Virus record (IMG/VR): IMGVR_UViG_3300042400_001472
Span: 1 to 26,713 of that record
Reading direction: 5' to 3' (one strand)
DNA length: 26,713 nt
Source of the DNA: a virus
In this document: positions 8,181-16,047 of the stretch, piece after piece
Layout of the letters: the number at the start of each line of letters is the position of its first letter
Numbering within the stretch: position 1 is the stretch's first letter
The notes under the pieces: generated by a model
The model's input: only the letters and a program-made list of their open reading frames with translations
Databases searched by the model: none
Told to the model about the DNA's origin: nothing
Program-made: the position numbers and the translations under genes

Positions 8181-8552
8181 TTATTTTTTGTGTTCTTTAA
8201 TTTTTGCGTCTAATTTATCACAACGCGAATCTATATGACTTGATAGATTTGAAATGTCAAATTTAGTTAGTCTTTCTAAATCTGTAAATCGTCTATCAAC
8301 TTCGTCACTATAGTTGTTTAATTTAATTGATAAATCTTTATGTAGATCATTAATACGATTGTTTATCTCACCAAGTGAGTGCTTTCTTTCCCTTTCAATA
8401 TGATCAATATAATCATGAAATGATTTAACTTCAGTAAAAAAAGTATTTTTACCAACCTTATCTTTTATCTTTGAAAACATGACCACAACTGATGTTACAA
8501 CCGCAACCACACCCAAAGTAGATAAAACTGATATTAATATAACTGTTTCCAT
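8181..8552 (-). CDS. Small membrane-anchored coiled-coil protein, 123 aa
   Basis: Residues 4-27 form one hydrophobic segment (Ile, Leu, Val, Ala, no charge), followed by the basic SKIKDKVGK. This suggests an N-terminal anchor. Residues 40-120 are strongly helical and charged with heptad-like spacing (HIERERKHSLGEINNRIND and onward), consistent with a coiled coil that ends in Lys. This is the build of an inner-membrane spanin (Rz-like), but small phage membrane proteins of other roles look the same. I see no lipobox partner beside it. It is expressed as a single gene between two terminators. Function is unassigned. Confidence 0.65.
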   Translation of the reverse strand: METVILISVLSTLGVVAVVTSVVVMFSKIKDKVGKNTFFTEVKSFHDYIDHIERERKHSLGEINNRINDLHKDLSIKLNNYSDEVDRRFTDLERLTKFDISNLSSHIDSRCDKLDAKIKEHKK

Positions 8553-8627
8553 AACTTTATTTTTTTTAATTTTTATTAAACCTCATCTTTTAACAAGATA
8601 ATTTAGATAAAATTAAAATAAATAAAA

Positions 8628-8650
8628 AACCCCACCTATAAAGTGGGGTT
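8628..8650 (-). terminator. Intrinsic terminator after the 105-aa gene
   Basis: The stem AACCCCAC (8628-8635) pairs with GTGGGGTT (8643-8650) around a seven-base loop. On the minus strand GGGGTTTTTTA follows, giving the T-run. It closes the unit made of the SNF2 ATPase and the 105-aa gene. Confidence 0.75.
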
Positions 8651-8668
8651 AATAATTTATATATTTTT

Positions 8669-8986
8669 TTAGTATCTATATCTACTTCTATATCTTCTTG
8701 ACTCTGTCTGTACTGAACTTGCCTCAGTTTTTGCTTTATTAAGTGAATCAGATAATGCTTTAATTGCATTATTAAGTGCGGTTGATTTTTCAGTTATTTT
8801 GTTAATACAAGCTTGGATATTTTCAATCCTCGGTTTACTTGGATCATCAGTACACTCGGCTGGTATATCTTCTTCCTCAAATTGAGCGGTATCCATAACA
8901 GTTTTTTTAAGATCAAAAGATTCTTCTTCTTCTCTTACTATTCTTCTAACAAGACTTTCTATTTTTTTTTGATTATATCTATTCAT
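8669..8986 (-). CDS. Hypothetical 105-aa helical protein with Arg/Tyr-rich tail
   Basis: The N-terminus (KKIESLVRRIVREEEES, residues 7-23) is an amphipathic helix of basic and aliphatic residues ending in Glu. A similar prefix starts the HAD protein at 16101 (LVKKIIKEVVDE). Residues 25-50 are acidic, with two Cys in the protein (C45, C60). Residues 55-93 are a Ser/Ala/Lys helix, and the last residues are the unusual SRRYRSRYRY, which would be very basic. There is no membrane segment. I do not recognise the family. The helical body and basic tail would suit a nucleic-acid or head-interior protein, but that is a guess. It is 39 bases downstream of the SNF2 gene and followed by a terminator. Confidence 0.6.
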   Translation of the reverse strand: MNRYNQKKIESLVRRIVREEEESFDLKKTVMDTAQFEEEDIPAECTDDPSKPRIENIQACINKITEKSTALNNAIKALSDSLNKAKTEASSVQTESRRYRSRYRY

Positions 8987-8998
8987 AATTTTTTTATT

Positions 8999-9006
8999 AA
9001 TAAATA
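8999..9006 (-). promoter_or_regulatory. TATTTATT element, 105-aa gene
   Basis: TATTTATT (one base off TATTTATA) lies 12 bases before the ATG, in the short gap after the SNF2 gene. It would allow the 105-aa gene to be expressed separately from the ATPase. Confidence 0.35.
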
Positions 9007-9025
9007 TATTATATTTTAAAAAAAA

Positions 9026-10789
9026 TTATCTTCTTTTATTAATAAGGTTTAAAATCTCTTCAACAACATCACCAACATTTTCAGAAATTTCATCTCCCAT
9101 TACTGTTCCTATTATTTTTTTCTTGTGGTTTAGTATATCATAGATAGCACCTTCAATTGTATTATCAAATAATGGGTAATATACTAATACGTTATTTTTT
9201 TGACCATATCTATAAGCTCTATCTTCCGCTTGTGAATGTTCTGCGGGTACAAATGATAGATCGTTCATTATTACAGCCTCCGCTGATGTTAAAGTTAAAC
9301 CAACTCCTGCCGCTTTTAAATTACCGACAAAAACTTTTATTTTATCGTTTTCTTGAAATTGGTCTACAGCATATTGTCTTTGTACTTTATTACAACTTCC
9401 ATCTAAATAAACCGCTTGTTTACCAAAGTGTTGATATATTGTTTGTAACGTATCTGTAAAGTTTGTAAATATAATAACTTTTTTACCTTGTTCTAAAATA
9501 TTTTCAGCAAATTCTATTGTTTGTTTTGATTTTTCATTTGCAATTACTTTTCTAACTTTCATTAGTTTTGAGAACTGTACTGTAAGTGAAGAAGACTCGT
9601 TTGGGTTTTTATCAAACCAATCATAATATTCTCCCATTAATTCTTCATATTCTTTTGACTTTAGTCTTAAATATACCGGAGTAATGATTTTATCAGGTAA
9701 ATCTAAAACTTCTTCTTTTAATCTTCTTAAAATTTGTTTAGATGTTCTATCCTTTAATTCTTCTAAGTTAGATGCTCCCGTGACATTCCATACCTTACGT
9801 TTACCGGCATTAAATTGATATCCTTGACAGTACCTTATAGCGTAGGCCATCCAATTTTGAGCAACAGGACTTTCAATTATATTTAAAAGGTTATAATAAT
9901 TTATAGGTCTTGATGTCATCGGAGTACCGGTTAATAACCATACTCTTTTAATTTTTTTAACAAAACTGTTAATAATTTTTGTTCTTTGGGCTTGAGCATT
10001 AGAAACCATATGAGCTTCATCCAATATAACCAACTCAAAATTAGATTTATTAAGAAGTGATTTTTCTAAATCTTTAGGGTCATGAAAATTCTTTAATATG
10101 TCATAATTAACTATAACAAAATCCGATTCTGTAGAATACTTTTTCCCTTCCGCAATGAAACAACTTCTATCTGAATAATTTGCAATTTCTCTCTCCCAAT
10201 TTATTTTAAGAGAAGCTGGACATATAATTAATATTTTTTTTGCACCTGTCTCTAAAGCCGCAATTATTGTTGAGGTAGTTTTACCAAGACCCATGTCATC
10301 GGCCAAAATAAACCTTCTTGACCCAACCAATTTTTCTATTGCTTCCTTTTGGTGTGAAAGCGGGGGTCTGTGCCCGTATTTAGAATAATCTATTTTTACT
10401 TCTTCTATTGTGTGTGATTTAATTAATGCAGATTTTGGTACCCAAAATTCAGACAAAGGATCATTATCAAAAAATTTACCCCAAATATGGTAAGACTTTT
10501 CTTTCTCAACTAATAATTTTTCAACATAGATTTTTTCAGGAACTTTTAAAAGATATCTTTCTTCAGAAAATTTTTTAGCAAAATAAGTATCTAAATCAAC
10601 CCATCTTCTTGCAACTTTTGGTTGTGTATTGTAATAATTAATTATATATTCTGACTGTGTTCTTGTTGGGTAGAATTTTTTGTTAGATTCTTTTTTAGAT
10701 TTAATATATAATATATGATTATTGGCTCCACTATATGTGCCCAAAAGTTCTAATGCTTGATGTTCTATTAATTGTTTATTAGTAGACAA
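9026..10789 (-). CDS. SNF2-family ATPase/helicase-like protein, TTG start
   Basis: This is a DNA-dependent ATPase of helicase superfamily 2 (SNF2 branch), 587 aa. Visible motifs: Q-like site RPPLSHQKEAI (141-151), Walker A DDMGLGKTT (164-172), motif Ia ICPASLKINW (189-198), DEAH (257-260), motif III LLTGTPM (285-291), motif IV VIIFTNF (438-444), motif V AAGVGLTLTSA (493-503) and motif VI QAEDRAYRYGQ (520-530). The motif VI form with RxxRxGQ is typical of SNF2 proteins rather than T4 UvsW. Likely roles are DNA repair, fork remodelling or displacing bound proteins. The start must be TTG at 10787-10789. A stop lies four codons upstream, and the first in-frame ATG is residue 261, inside the core. 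AAAAAAAGG lies just before the TTG, one of the few Shine-Dalgarno-like sites in the window. Confidence 0.88.
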   Translation of the reverse strand: MSTNKQLIEHQALELLGTYSGANNHILYIKSKKESNKKFYPTRTQSEYIINYYNTQPKVARRWVDLDTYFAKKFSEERYLLKVPEKIYVEKLLVEKEKSYHIWGKFFDNDPLSEFWVPKSALIKSHTIEEVKIDYSKYGHRPPLSHQKEAIEKLVGSRRFILADDMGLGKTTSTIIAALETGAKKILIICPASLKINWEREIANYSDRSCFIAEGKKYSTESDFVIVNYDILKNFHDPKDLEKSLLNKSNFELVILDEAHMVSNAQAQRTKIINSFVKKIKRVWLLTGTPMTSRPINYYNLLNIIESPVAQNWMAYAIRYCQGYQFNAGKRKVWNVTGASNLEELKDRTSKQILRRLKEEVLDLPDKIITPVYLRLKSKEYEELMGEYYDWFDKNPNESSSLTVQFSKLMKVRKVIANEKSKQTIEFAENILEQGKKVIIFTNFTDTLQTIYQHFGKQAVYLDGSCNKVQRQYAVDQFQENDKIKVFVGNLKAAGVGLTLTSAEAVIMNDLSFVPAEHSQAEDRAYRYGQKNNVLVYYPLFDNTIEGAIYDILNHKKKIIGTVMGDEISENVGDVVEEILNLINKRR

Positions 10790-10799
10790 AACCTTTTTT

Positions 10800-10809
10800 T
10801 ATAAAAATA
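10800..10809 (-). promoter_or_regulatory. TATTTTTATA element, SNF2 gene
   Basis: TATTTTTATA, the TATTTATA motif with two extra T, lies 10 bases before the TTG start. The same longer form precedes the hub/chaperone gene at 17681. It shares a 55-base divergent intergenic region with the gp14-like gene. Confidence 0.35.
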
Positions 10810-10822
10810 AGAAAAAAAAAGA

Positions 10823-10830
10823 TATTTATC
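10823..10830 (+). promoter_or_regulatory. TATTTATC element, gp14-like gene
   Basis: TATTTATC (one base off TATTTATA) lies 14 bases before the ATG at 10845, in the sense orientation. With the minus-strand element at 10800-10809 it makes a compact divergent promoter pair. Confidence 0.45.
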
Positions 10831-10844
10831 AATAAAACATTTAA

Positions 10845-11357
10845 ATGAGTAATAAAGTACCTATTACAAGATTAGGAAAATTTTTTGGGGATAAGGACTT
10901 TTCTCTTGAAATTTCTATGGGTCAAGAGTGGTTATATGGTGACATGAATTATACTTGTGTTCTTTATAGGGTGGATAGAGCTAAAACAAAAACAGATGAT
11001 GTTTATGGTGAGACTACTTCAGATAGTATAAATTTTTTACCTCCTGTAGAATTTAACGCCTATGTTGCTATTGCCGCACCTGAAAATAAGTTCATGGGAT
11101 CTACAAGAATAGATCAAATTGAAGCGGGTAATATTACAATCTCTGTTTATTTAAAAACTTTGGAGGAATTAAATATTGATATTAGTTTTGGGGATTATAT
11201 TGGGTATTACGATACAGAAAATTTTGTTAGATATTATACAGTTGTGAATGATGGTCGTGTTATATCAGATATAAAACACACATATAAAGGATTTAGACCT
11301 TTTTATAGAACAATAATTGCCGCGCCGGTCACTTCTAATGAATTTAGAGGATTATAA
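10845..11357 (+). CDS. Probable neck/tail-completion protein (gp14-like), 170 aa
   Basis: Residues 25-50 (GQEWLYGDMNYTCVLYRVDR, then KTKTDDVYGE) follow the layout I associate with gp14-type neck proteins: a helix, an aromatic-rich strand, a YxxR-like turn and a D-x-x-YGE loop. This precedes a beta-rich body with a FGDYIGYYD segment (near 115-123) like the GDxIxY strand of connector and head-closure proteins. It is shorter than T4 gp14 (256 aa). It is followed after 11 bases by a probable gp15-like gene, so the order neck then tail terminator is kept. The family assignment comes from motif layout, not from a search. It could instead be another head-completion or tail protein. Confidence 0.5.
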   Translation: MSNKVPITRLGKFFGDKDFSLEISMGQEWLYGDMNYTCVLYRVDRAKTKTDDVYGETTSDSINFLPPVEFNAYVAIAAPENKFMGSTRIDQIEAGNITISVYLKTLEELNIDISFGDYIGYYDTENFVRYYTVVNDGRVISDIKHTYKGFRPFYRTIIAAPVTSNEFRGL

Positions 11358-11368
11358 AATAATATATT

Positions 11369-12400
11369 ATGGGATTACCTAAAAAAATAAAAAAATATAT
11401 ACCTTTAGAAGTGGGTGTAAATCCATTAGAAAGAAGACACCAATTGGCCGACATGATTGCCGATAAAGGTACATTTTTACCTAAAGGATTATTACATGCC
11501 GATCTAGATAAAGGATTTTTAGATTTTGTAAAAGATAATTTCTCAATATCAATTGAGGGTAAAAAAATATCTATTGTTGATATTTTAGTAACAACGCAAA
11601 ATTGGTCTCAATTTACCGAAACATGGAATTTTCAAAACATAGACAAAAATGCCGAACCCCCATTTGTTACAGTAGTAAGACAACCTGAAGTAAAATTTGG
11701 TGACCCACAAATTAAATATAATATACCAAATAGAAAATTATACCATTACGCACAAGTTCCAACATGGGATGGTCAAAGACACGGTATGGATATATATAAA
11801 ATCCCTCAACCAATTCCTGTACAAATAAACTATACGGTAATAATAATTTGTAACAGAATGAGAGAAATTAATGAATTTAATAAAGTAATAATGGAGACTT
11901 TTGCTTCAAGACAAGCATATCAAAAAATTAAAGGACATTATATTCCAATAATAATGGGAGACGTTGCCGATGAATCTGTTTTGGATTTAGAAAAAAGAAA
12001 ATACTATATACAAAAATATCCGATGACATTACAGGGATTTTTATTAGATGAGGATGATTTTGTTGTACAACCAGCTATAGTAAGAACTATGCAAGTTTAT
12101 GAAACAGATAGTCAAATTAAAAAGAAAAAACCTAAAAAAAATAATGAATTACCGTTAGATTTAACCTTTAACTATAAAATAGGTAATAATAGTTTTACCG
12201 ATAAAATATTTTTTACTTCAGATATGAAAATAAGTACCGTTGAAAATATTGATTCTTATAGTATTTATATAAATGATGATTTTTATGGTAATGACATTAT
12301 AGATATACAAATAAACACTGGTGACATAATCAAAATTGAAATTGTTAAAGATGATTTTAATAAAGAATCTAAGATAGTTTTACAACAAAAATTAATTTAA
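11369..12400 (+). CDS. Probable tail sheath stabilizer/terminator (gp15-like), 343 aa
   Basis: The middle of the protein has features I associate with tail-terminator proteins of myophages. It has a VRQPEVKFGDPQIKY region (near 104-118), then IPQPIPVQINYTVIIICNR (143-161), where a predicted pair of beta strands leads into a helix (MREINEFNKVIMETFASRQ). A YIPIIMGD strand and a final strand MTLQGFLLDED follow. Residues 250-260 are a Lys-rich linker (IKKKKPKKNN). The last 80 or so residues form a separate beta-rich domain not needed for the T4-like core (T4 gp15 is about 270 aa). It follows the gp14-like gene after 11 bases with no promoter element between, so the two form one operon. The assignment is by layout and gene order only. 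Its stop overlaps the stop of the convergent 54-aa gene in TTAA. Confidence 0.5.
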   Translation: MGLPKKIKKYIPLEVGVNPLERRHQLADMIADKGTFLPKGLLHADLDKGFLDFVKDNFSISIEGKKISIVDILVTTQNWSQFTETWNFQNIDKNAEPPFVTVVRQPEVKFGDPQIKYNIPNRKLYHYAQVPTWDGQRHGMDIYKIPQPIPVQINYTVIIICNRMREINEFNKVIMETFASRQAYQKIKGHYIPIIMGDVADESVLDLEKRKYYIQKYPMTLQGFLLDEDDFVVQPAIVRTMQVYETDSQIKKKKPKKNNELPLDLTFNYKIGNNSFTDKIFFTSDMKISTVENIDSYSIYINDDFYGNDIIDIQINTGDIIKIEIVKDDFNKESKIVLQQKLI

Positions 12401-12561
12401 ATTTCTCCGTATAAATCCTTTTTTTCTTTACATCTCTCAATTATTAGATTCTCTAAAAATTTATACATTTTGATACCTCTTTTATCGCAATATTTTTTTA
12501 ATATCTCATGAACTTCAGTATCAATCTTTAAGTTTTTTATTTTTTTTGGTTCTTTATTCAT
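12397..12561 (-). CDS. Small ribbon-helix-helix DNA-binding protein, 54 aa
   Basis: ATG at 12559-12561, stop at 12397-12399. The protein starts MNKEPKKIKNLKIDTEVHEI and continues LKKYCDKRGIKMYKFLENLI, then ERCKEKKDLYGEI. A basic N-terminus and short strand (KNLKID), helix (TEVHEILKKYCDKRG) and second helix (KMYKFLENLIIER) give the compact layout of Arc/MetJ/CopG-type regulators, which bind operator DNA as dimers through the paired strand. It sits divergently from the sheath gene across a 124-base gap with a TATTTATA element for each direction. It could repress itself, the sheath unit, or host genes. Other small phage proteins share this fold. Target is unknown. Confidence 0.75.
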   Translation of the reverse strand: MNKEPKKIKNLKIDTEVHEILKKYCDKRGIKMYKFLENLIIERCKEKKDLYGEI

Positions 12562-12596
12562 AGGTAGAAAAAAGGCAGAATAAAATCATACCAAGA

Positions 12597-12604
12597 TATA
12601 AATA
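12597..12604 (-). promoter_or_regulatory. TATTTATA element, RHH gene
   Basis: Exact match in the sense orientation for the 54-aa gene, 35 bases from its ATG. Read on the plus strand it is TATAAATA, identical to the T4 late -10. Because the other genes carry TATTTATA in the sense direction, I assign it to the minus-strand gene. Confidence 0.4.
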
Positions 12605-12640
12605 CTTTTATATAAGTAAAGTTTTTGCTTAAAACACCAG

Positions 12641-12648
12641 TATTTATA
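12641..12648 (+). promoter_or_regulatory. TATTTATA element, tail sheath gene
   Basis: Exact match 37 bases before the sheath ATG. The leader that follows is almost free of G and contains ATAAACTAA, also found in the leader of the tail tube gene, which has the same spacing (38). Confidence 0.5.
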
Positions 12649-12685
12649 TAAAAAATAAATTATAATAAACTAACATTAAAAAAAT

Positions 12686-15600
12686 ATGGCAACTAACAGT
12701 AAAATTTTTGTTTCACCTGGTGTCTATACTTCAGAAGTAGATTTAAGTTTTGTAGCACAAAGTGTTGGTGTTACAACTTTAGGTATTGCTGGAGAAACTT
12801 TAAAGGGACCGGCTTTTGAACCTATATTCATAAAGAATTATGATGAGTTCCAATCTTACTTTGGAGGTACTTCACCTGAAAAATTTGTTAATACACAAAT
12901 ACCAAAATATGAAGCAGCATATATTGCTAAATCTTATTTACAACAATCAAATCAACTTTTTGTAACAAGAGTTTTAGGTTTATCAGGTTATGATGCGGGA
13001 CCTTCTTGGTCTATAGTAACAAGTGCAAATTTAGACCCATCAACATTAGAACCTTATTGTTTAAGTGAGGTTACTCCTTCAGGATCTTGTGAACCTATAT
13101 GTGTATCAGCAAAAACATTACCATTTGTAATAAATTTCACGGGATGTACTAATAGTTCATCTAGTGTTGAGTTTGGGTTTGACGGTAGTTCATTTCCTGA
13201 AGAAATTGCTAATATAATAAATAATGAATATGAACAATTTAATGGTAATACATCAACGTTGTTAAATGATTTACAAGTATTTGCATATGAGAGAATTTTA
13301 AATCCATTATCACAAAGTACTTCTATTGCTTATTTTGGTACAATAGATGGTGAAGATTATGATATTTTATCATCGGGTTATACCGCATCAACTAATGTTT
13401 TTGATGTACCATCACCATCAAGTACTTTAACTAATTACTTATCACCATTTAATGATACATGGTATTATGCGTTATTTGAAAATATTGGTAATGGTAATTA
13501 TTCTGGTTATTCTTTTTGGTCTGTAGTTTCAGGACTTACATTAATAAACCCTATTACAACAACAACTTCAGCACCTACAACAACAAGTACAACAACAAAT
13601 CCTTGTGTTACACCAACACCTGTTGTACCTACAACAACTACAACAACAACTATTCTTGATTGTTATTCAGGGACAATGATAGGTATGATTTATTATTATA
13701 CCGGTAACTCTTACACACAATATGATGATATGGTTGTCGCAACATTAAGATCAAGAGGTGTTGCCGATTATAGTGATGATGTTAACCCAAGATATGAAAT
13801 AACAGGATTAACAGATGTAAATATTGATTGTTCAGGTCAGTATGTTGATGTACTTAAAAATCCTTTTGCAAAATTTGCAATTAACGCCACTAATTATTTG
13901 GGTAATAATTTTACGTTTGTTACTTCATTTGCTAATTCAGATTCAGAATATCTAACAAAAGTTTTTGGTACAAGTAACTTTGGTAAACCTAGAAATGTAG
14001 TTCCTTTATTTGTTGAAGAAAGATTCCAATCCTTATTAAGATGGTCTTATAATAAAGGTTATATTAGAGGTTTAAAATGTCAATTAATATCATTACCTGA
14101 AGCTCAAAGTGAAGACCCTACATCAATAGCGTGGTATTTAGAAAAATACCAATCTCCAGAGAGTCCGTGGGTGGTTTCAGAAGTAAGAGGTTCTAAAGTT
14201 TTTAACTTATTTAAGTTTTATACAATAGCAGATGGTAATAGTGCAAACACTGAAATTAAAATATCAATTTCAGATATATCATTTGCTAATGAAACATTTA
14301 CAGTATTAATTAGAGATTATTTTGATACAGACTCAAATCCAGTAGTTCTTGAGAAATTTACAAACTGTACAATGAATCCAAACGAAAATAGTTTTATTGC
14401 TAAAAAAATAGGAACATTAGATGGTGAATACGAATTAAGGTCAAGATATGTTATGGTTGAGATGAATGAAGATGCCCCTATCGATTCGTTACCTTGTGGT
14501 TTTGAGGGTTATAACTTTAGAGAATATTCAGGAGCTAAATCACCATTCCCAATTCTTAAAACAAAATATGATTATCCGGGAGAACTAGTTTTCAATCCTC
14601 CATTTGGTACCCCTTCAGGCACTGATGATGCTGGATTATCTTCAGGTGATAATATTAGAAAAACATTCTTAGGATTTTCTACAAGCGGTGATTATGGATA
14701 TGACCCAAGTTTCTTCGAATATAAAGGTAAGAGAAATCCTTCTAATATATGTTTTGCGACAGATTCATCTCCTTGGTTATATAGAACAAGAGGTTTCCAT
14801 ATGGATAAAAACGCAAGTGGAATTACAATCGCAAACGCATTCGCAACAAGCGGTACTCCAAGATTTTATGTTGGCAATGCGGATTTTAGTAGTGAACCAA
14901 CAGTTGAGACTAATTCTTACTATAGATTATTTTCACGTAAATTTACTTTATTAGTACAAGGAGGTTTTGATGGATGGGATATATACAGAGAAAGAAGAAC
15001 AAACGCAGATAGATACCAATTAGGTAGAACAGGATATCTTAACGGAGCTTGTGCAACCACAAGATACCCATCGGCAATTGGATGGGGGGCGTTTAAACAA
15101 ATAACAGTTGGTGATGGTACAATAGATTACGCAAACACTGACTATTATGCTTACTTATTAGGTATAAGAACATTCGCTAATCCTGAGGCGGTTAACATTA
15201 ATGTATTTACAACACCAGGTATTGATTATGTAAATAATAGTGATTTAGTTGAGGCAACTATAGATATGATAGAAAATGAAAGAGCCGATTCATTGTATAT
15301 TACAACAACACCTGATTATAACCTATTATTACCTACAACAACAGGAGTTGATGGATTAATTTATCCACAAGAAGCGGTTGATAATCTTGATGAAACAGGT
15401 ATAGACTCAAACTACACCGCAACTTATTATCCTTGGGTTTTAACTCGTGATAGTGTAAATAATACTCAAATTTATTTACCACCGACAGCTGAAGTTACAA
15501 GAAACTTAGCACTTACAGATAATATTGCTTTCCCTTGGTTTGCGGCGGCAGGTTACACTCGTGGTATTGTAAACTCAATTAAAGCACGTAAGAAGTTAAC

Positions 15601-16027
15601 TCAAGAAGATAGAGACGTTCTTTACCTTGGAAGAATTAACCCAATTGCCACTTTCTCTGATGTTGGTACTGTAATATGGGGTAATAAAACTTTACAAGTT
15701 AGACAATCGGCTCTTGATAGAATCAACGTAAGAAGATTATTATTACAAGCAAGAAAACTAATTTCAGCGGTTTCAGTAAGATTGTTGTTTGATCAAAATG
15801 ATGAGAAAGTAAGACAAGATTTCTTAAATGCAGTCAATCCAATTTTAGATGGAATTAGAAGAGATAGAGGTTTATATGACTTTAGAGTAACGGTATCAAG
15901 TGATCCTGAAGATTTAGATAGAAACCAATTAACAGGTAAAATCTATATAAAACCAACAAGGTCTTTAGAATTTATTGATATTACTTTCTACATCACACCA
16001 ACAGGAGCTTCTTTTGAAGATGTGTGA
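12686..16027 (+). CDS. Contractile tail sheath protein, T4 gp18-like, with large insertion
   Basis: The sheath contracts to drive the tail tube through the host envelope. The N-terminus (KIFVSPGVYTSEVDLS, residues 6-21, then VGVTTLGIAGETLKGPAFEP) is a typical sheath start. The C-terminal part (from about residue 930: LPPTAEVTRNLALTDN, then FPWFAAAGYTRG, and last the IYIKPTRSLEFIDITFYI block) is the conserved assembly domain. At 1113 aa it is far longer than T4 gp18 (659). The extra length lies mainly in the middle, including a Thr-rich linker (291-322) flanked by Cys-containing, beta-rich sequence. These inserted parts should face outward on the tail. Start: ATG at 12686, no Shine-Dalgarno sequence, A-rich leader. 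A strong terminator follows. Confidence 0.93.
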   Translation: MATNSKIFVSPGVYTSEVDLSFVAQSVGVTTLGIAGETLKGPAFEPIFIKNYDEFQSYFGGTSPEKFVNTQIPKYEAAYIAKSYLQQSNQLFVTRVLGLSGYDAGPSWSIVTSANLDPSTLEPYCLSEVTPSGSCEPICVSAKTLPFVINFTGCTNSSSSVEFGFDGSSFPEEIANIINNEYEQFNGNTSTLLNDLQVFAYERILNPLSQSTSIAYFGTIDGEDYDILSSGYTASTNVFDVPSPSSTLTNYLSPFNDTWYYALFENIGNGNYSGYSFWSVVSGLTLINPITTTTSAPTTTSTTTNPCVTPTPVVPTTTTTTTILDCYSGTMIGMIYYYTGNSYTQYDDMVVATLRSRGVADYSDDVNPRYEITGLTDVNIDCSGQYVDVLKNPFAKFAINATNYLGNNFTFVTSFANSDSEYLTKVFGTSNFGKPRNVVPLFVEERFQSLLRWSYNKGYIRGLKCQLISLPEAQSEDPTSIAWYLEKYQSPESPWVVSEVRGSKVFNLFKFYTIADGNSANTEIKISISDISFANETFTVLIRDYFDTDSNPVVLEKFTNCTMNPNENSFIAKKIGTLDGEYELRSRYVMVEMNEDAPIDSLPCGFEGYNFREYSGAKSPFPILKTKYDYPGELVFNPPFGTPSGTDDAGLSSGDNIRKTFLGFSTSGDYGYDPSFFEYKGKRNPSNICFATDSSPWLYRTRGFHMDKNASGITIANAFATSGTPRFYVGNADFSSEPTVETNSYYRLFSRKFTLLVQGGFDGWDIYRERRTNADRYQLGRTGYLNGACATTRYPSAIGWGAFKQITVGDGTIDYANTDYYAYLLGIRTFANPEAVNINVFTTPGIDYVNNSDLVEATIDMIENERADSLYITTTPDYNLLLPTTTGVDGLIYPQEAVDNLDETGIDSNYTATYYPWVLTRDSVNNTQIYLPPTAEVTRNLALTDNIAFPWFAAAGYTRGIVNSIKARKKLTQEDRDVLYLGRINPIATFSDVGTVIWGNKTLQVRQSALDRINVRRLLLQARKLISAVSVRLLFDQNDEKVRQDFLNAVNPILDGIRRDRGLYDFRVTVSSDPEDLDRNQLTGKIYIKPTRSLEFIDITFYITPTGASFEDV
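13556..13651 (+). repeat. ACA/ACT triplet-rich tract encoding a Thr-rich linker in the sheath
   Basis: Two runs of ACA/ACT codons (13556-13600 and 13631-13651) encode residues 291-304 and 316-322 (Thr with a few Ser, Ala and Pro), separated by a short NPCVTPTPVVP piece. The tract looks like a flexible linker between an inserted domain and the sheath core. Simple triplet repeats like this can change in length by slippage. Confidence 0.8.
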
Positions 16028-16047
16028 TAAAATCTAAATTAAAAGTT

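Larger units (their letters stand above)
12562..12685. promoter_or_regulatory. Divergent intergenic region between the RHH gene and tail sheath gene
   Basis: This 124-base gap carries two TATTTATA elements pointing away from each other: minus-strand at 12597-12604 (35 bases before the RHH start) and plus-strand at 12641-12648 (37 bases before the sheath start). The 36 bases between them hold a TTTTTG/TTTAA-type stretch. An RHH operator would most naturally lie here. I could not find a clear short palindrome or repeated box. Confidence 0.45.

Noticed and set aside
8813-9019. 68-codon plus-strand frame opposite the 105-aa gene
   Set aside because: It is Phe/Tyr-rich because it is the complement of an A-rich gene and promoter region. 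It is not supported as coding.
12597-12604. T4-type late promoter TATAAATA for the sheath gene, read on the plus strand
   Set aside because: The consistent sense-strand element in the window is TATTTATA. This copy fits the divergent 54-aa gene, and a separate TATTTATA lies closer to the sheath start.
13556-13651. ACA/ACT tract as a sign of a frameshifted or low-quality region
   Set aside because: The reading frame continues cleanly on both sides with sheath sequence, and Thr-rich linkers are plausible in surface loops.
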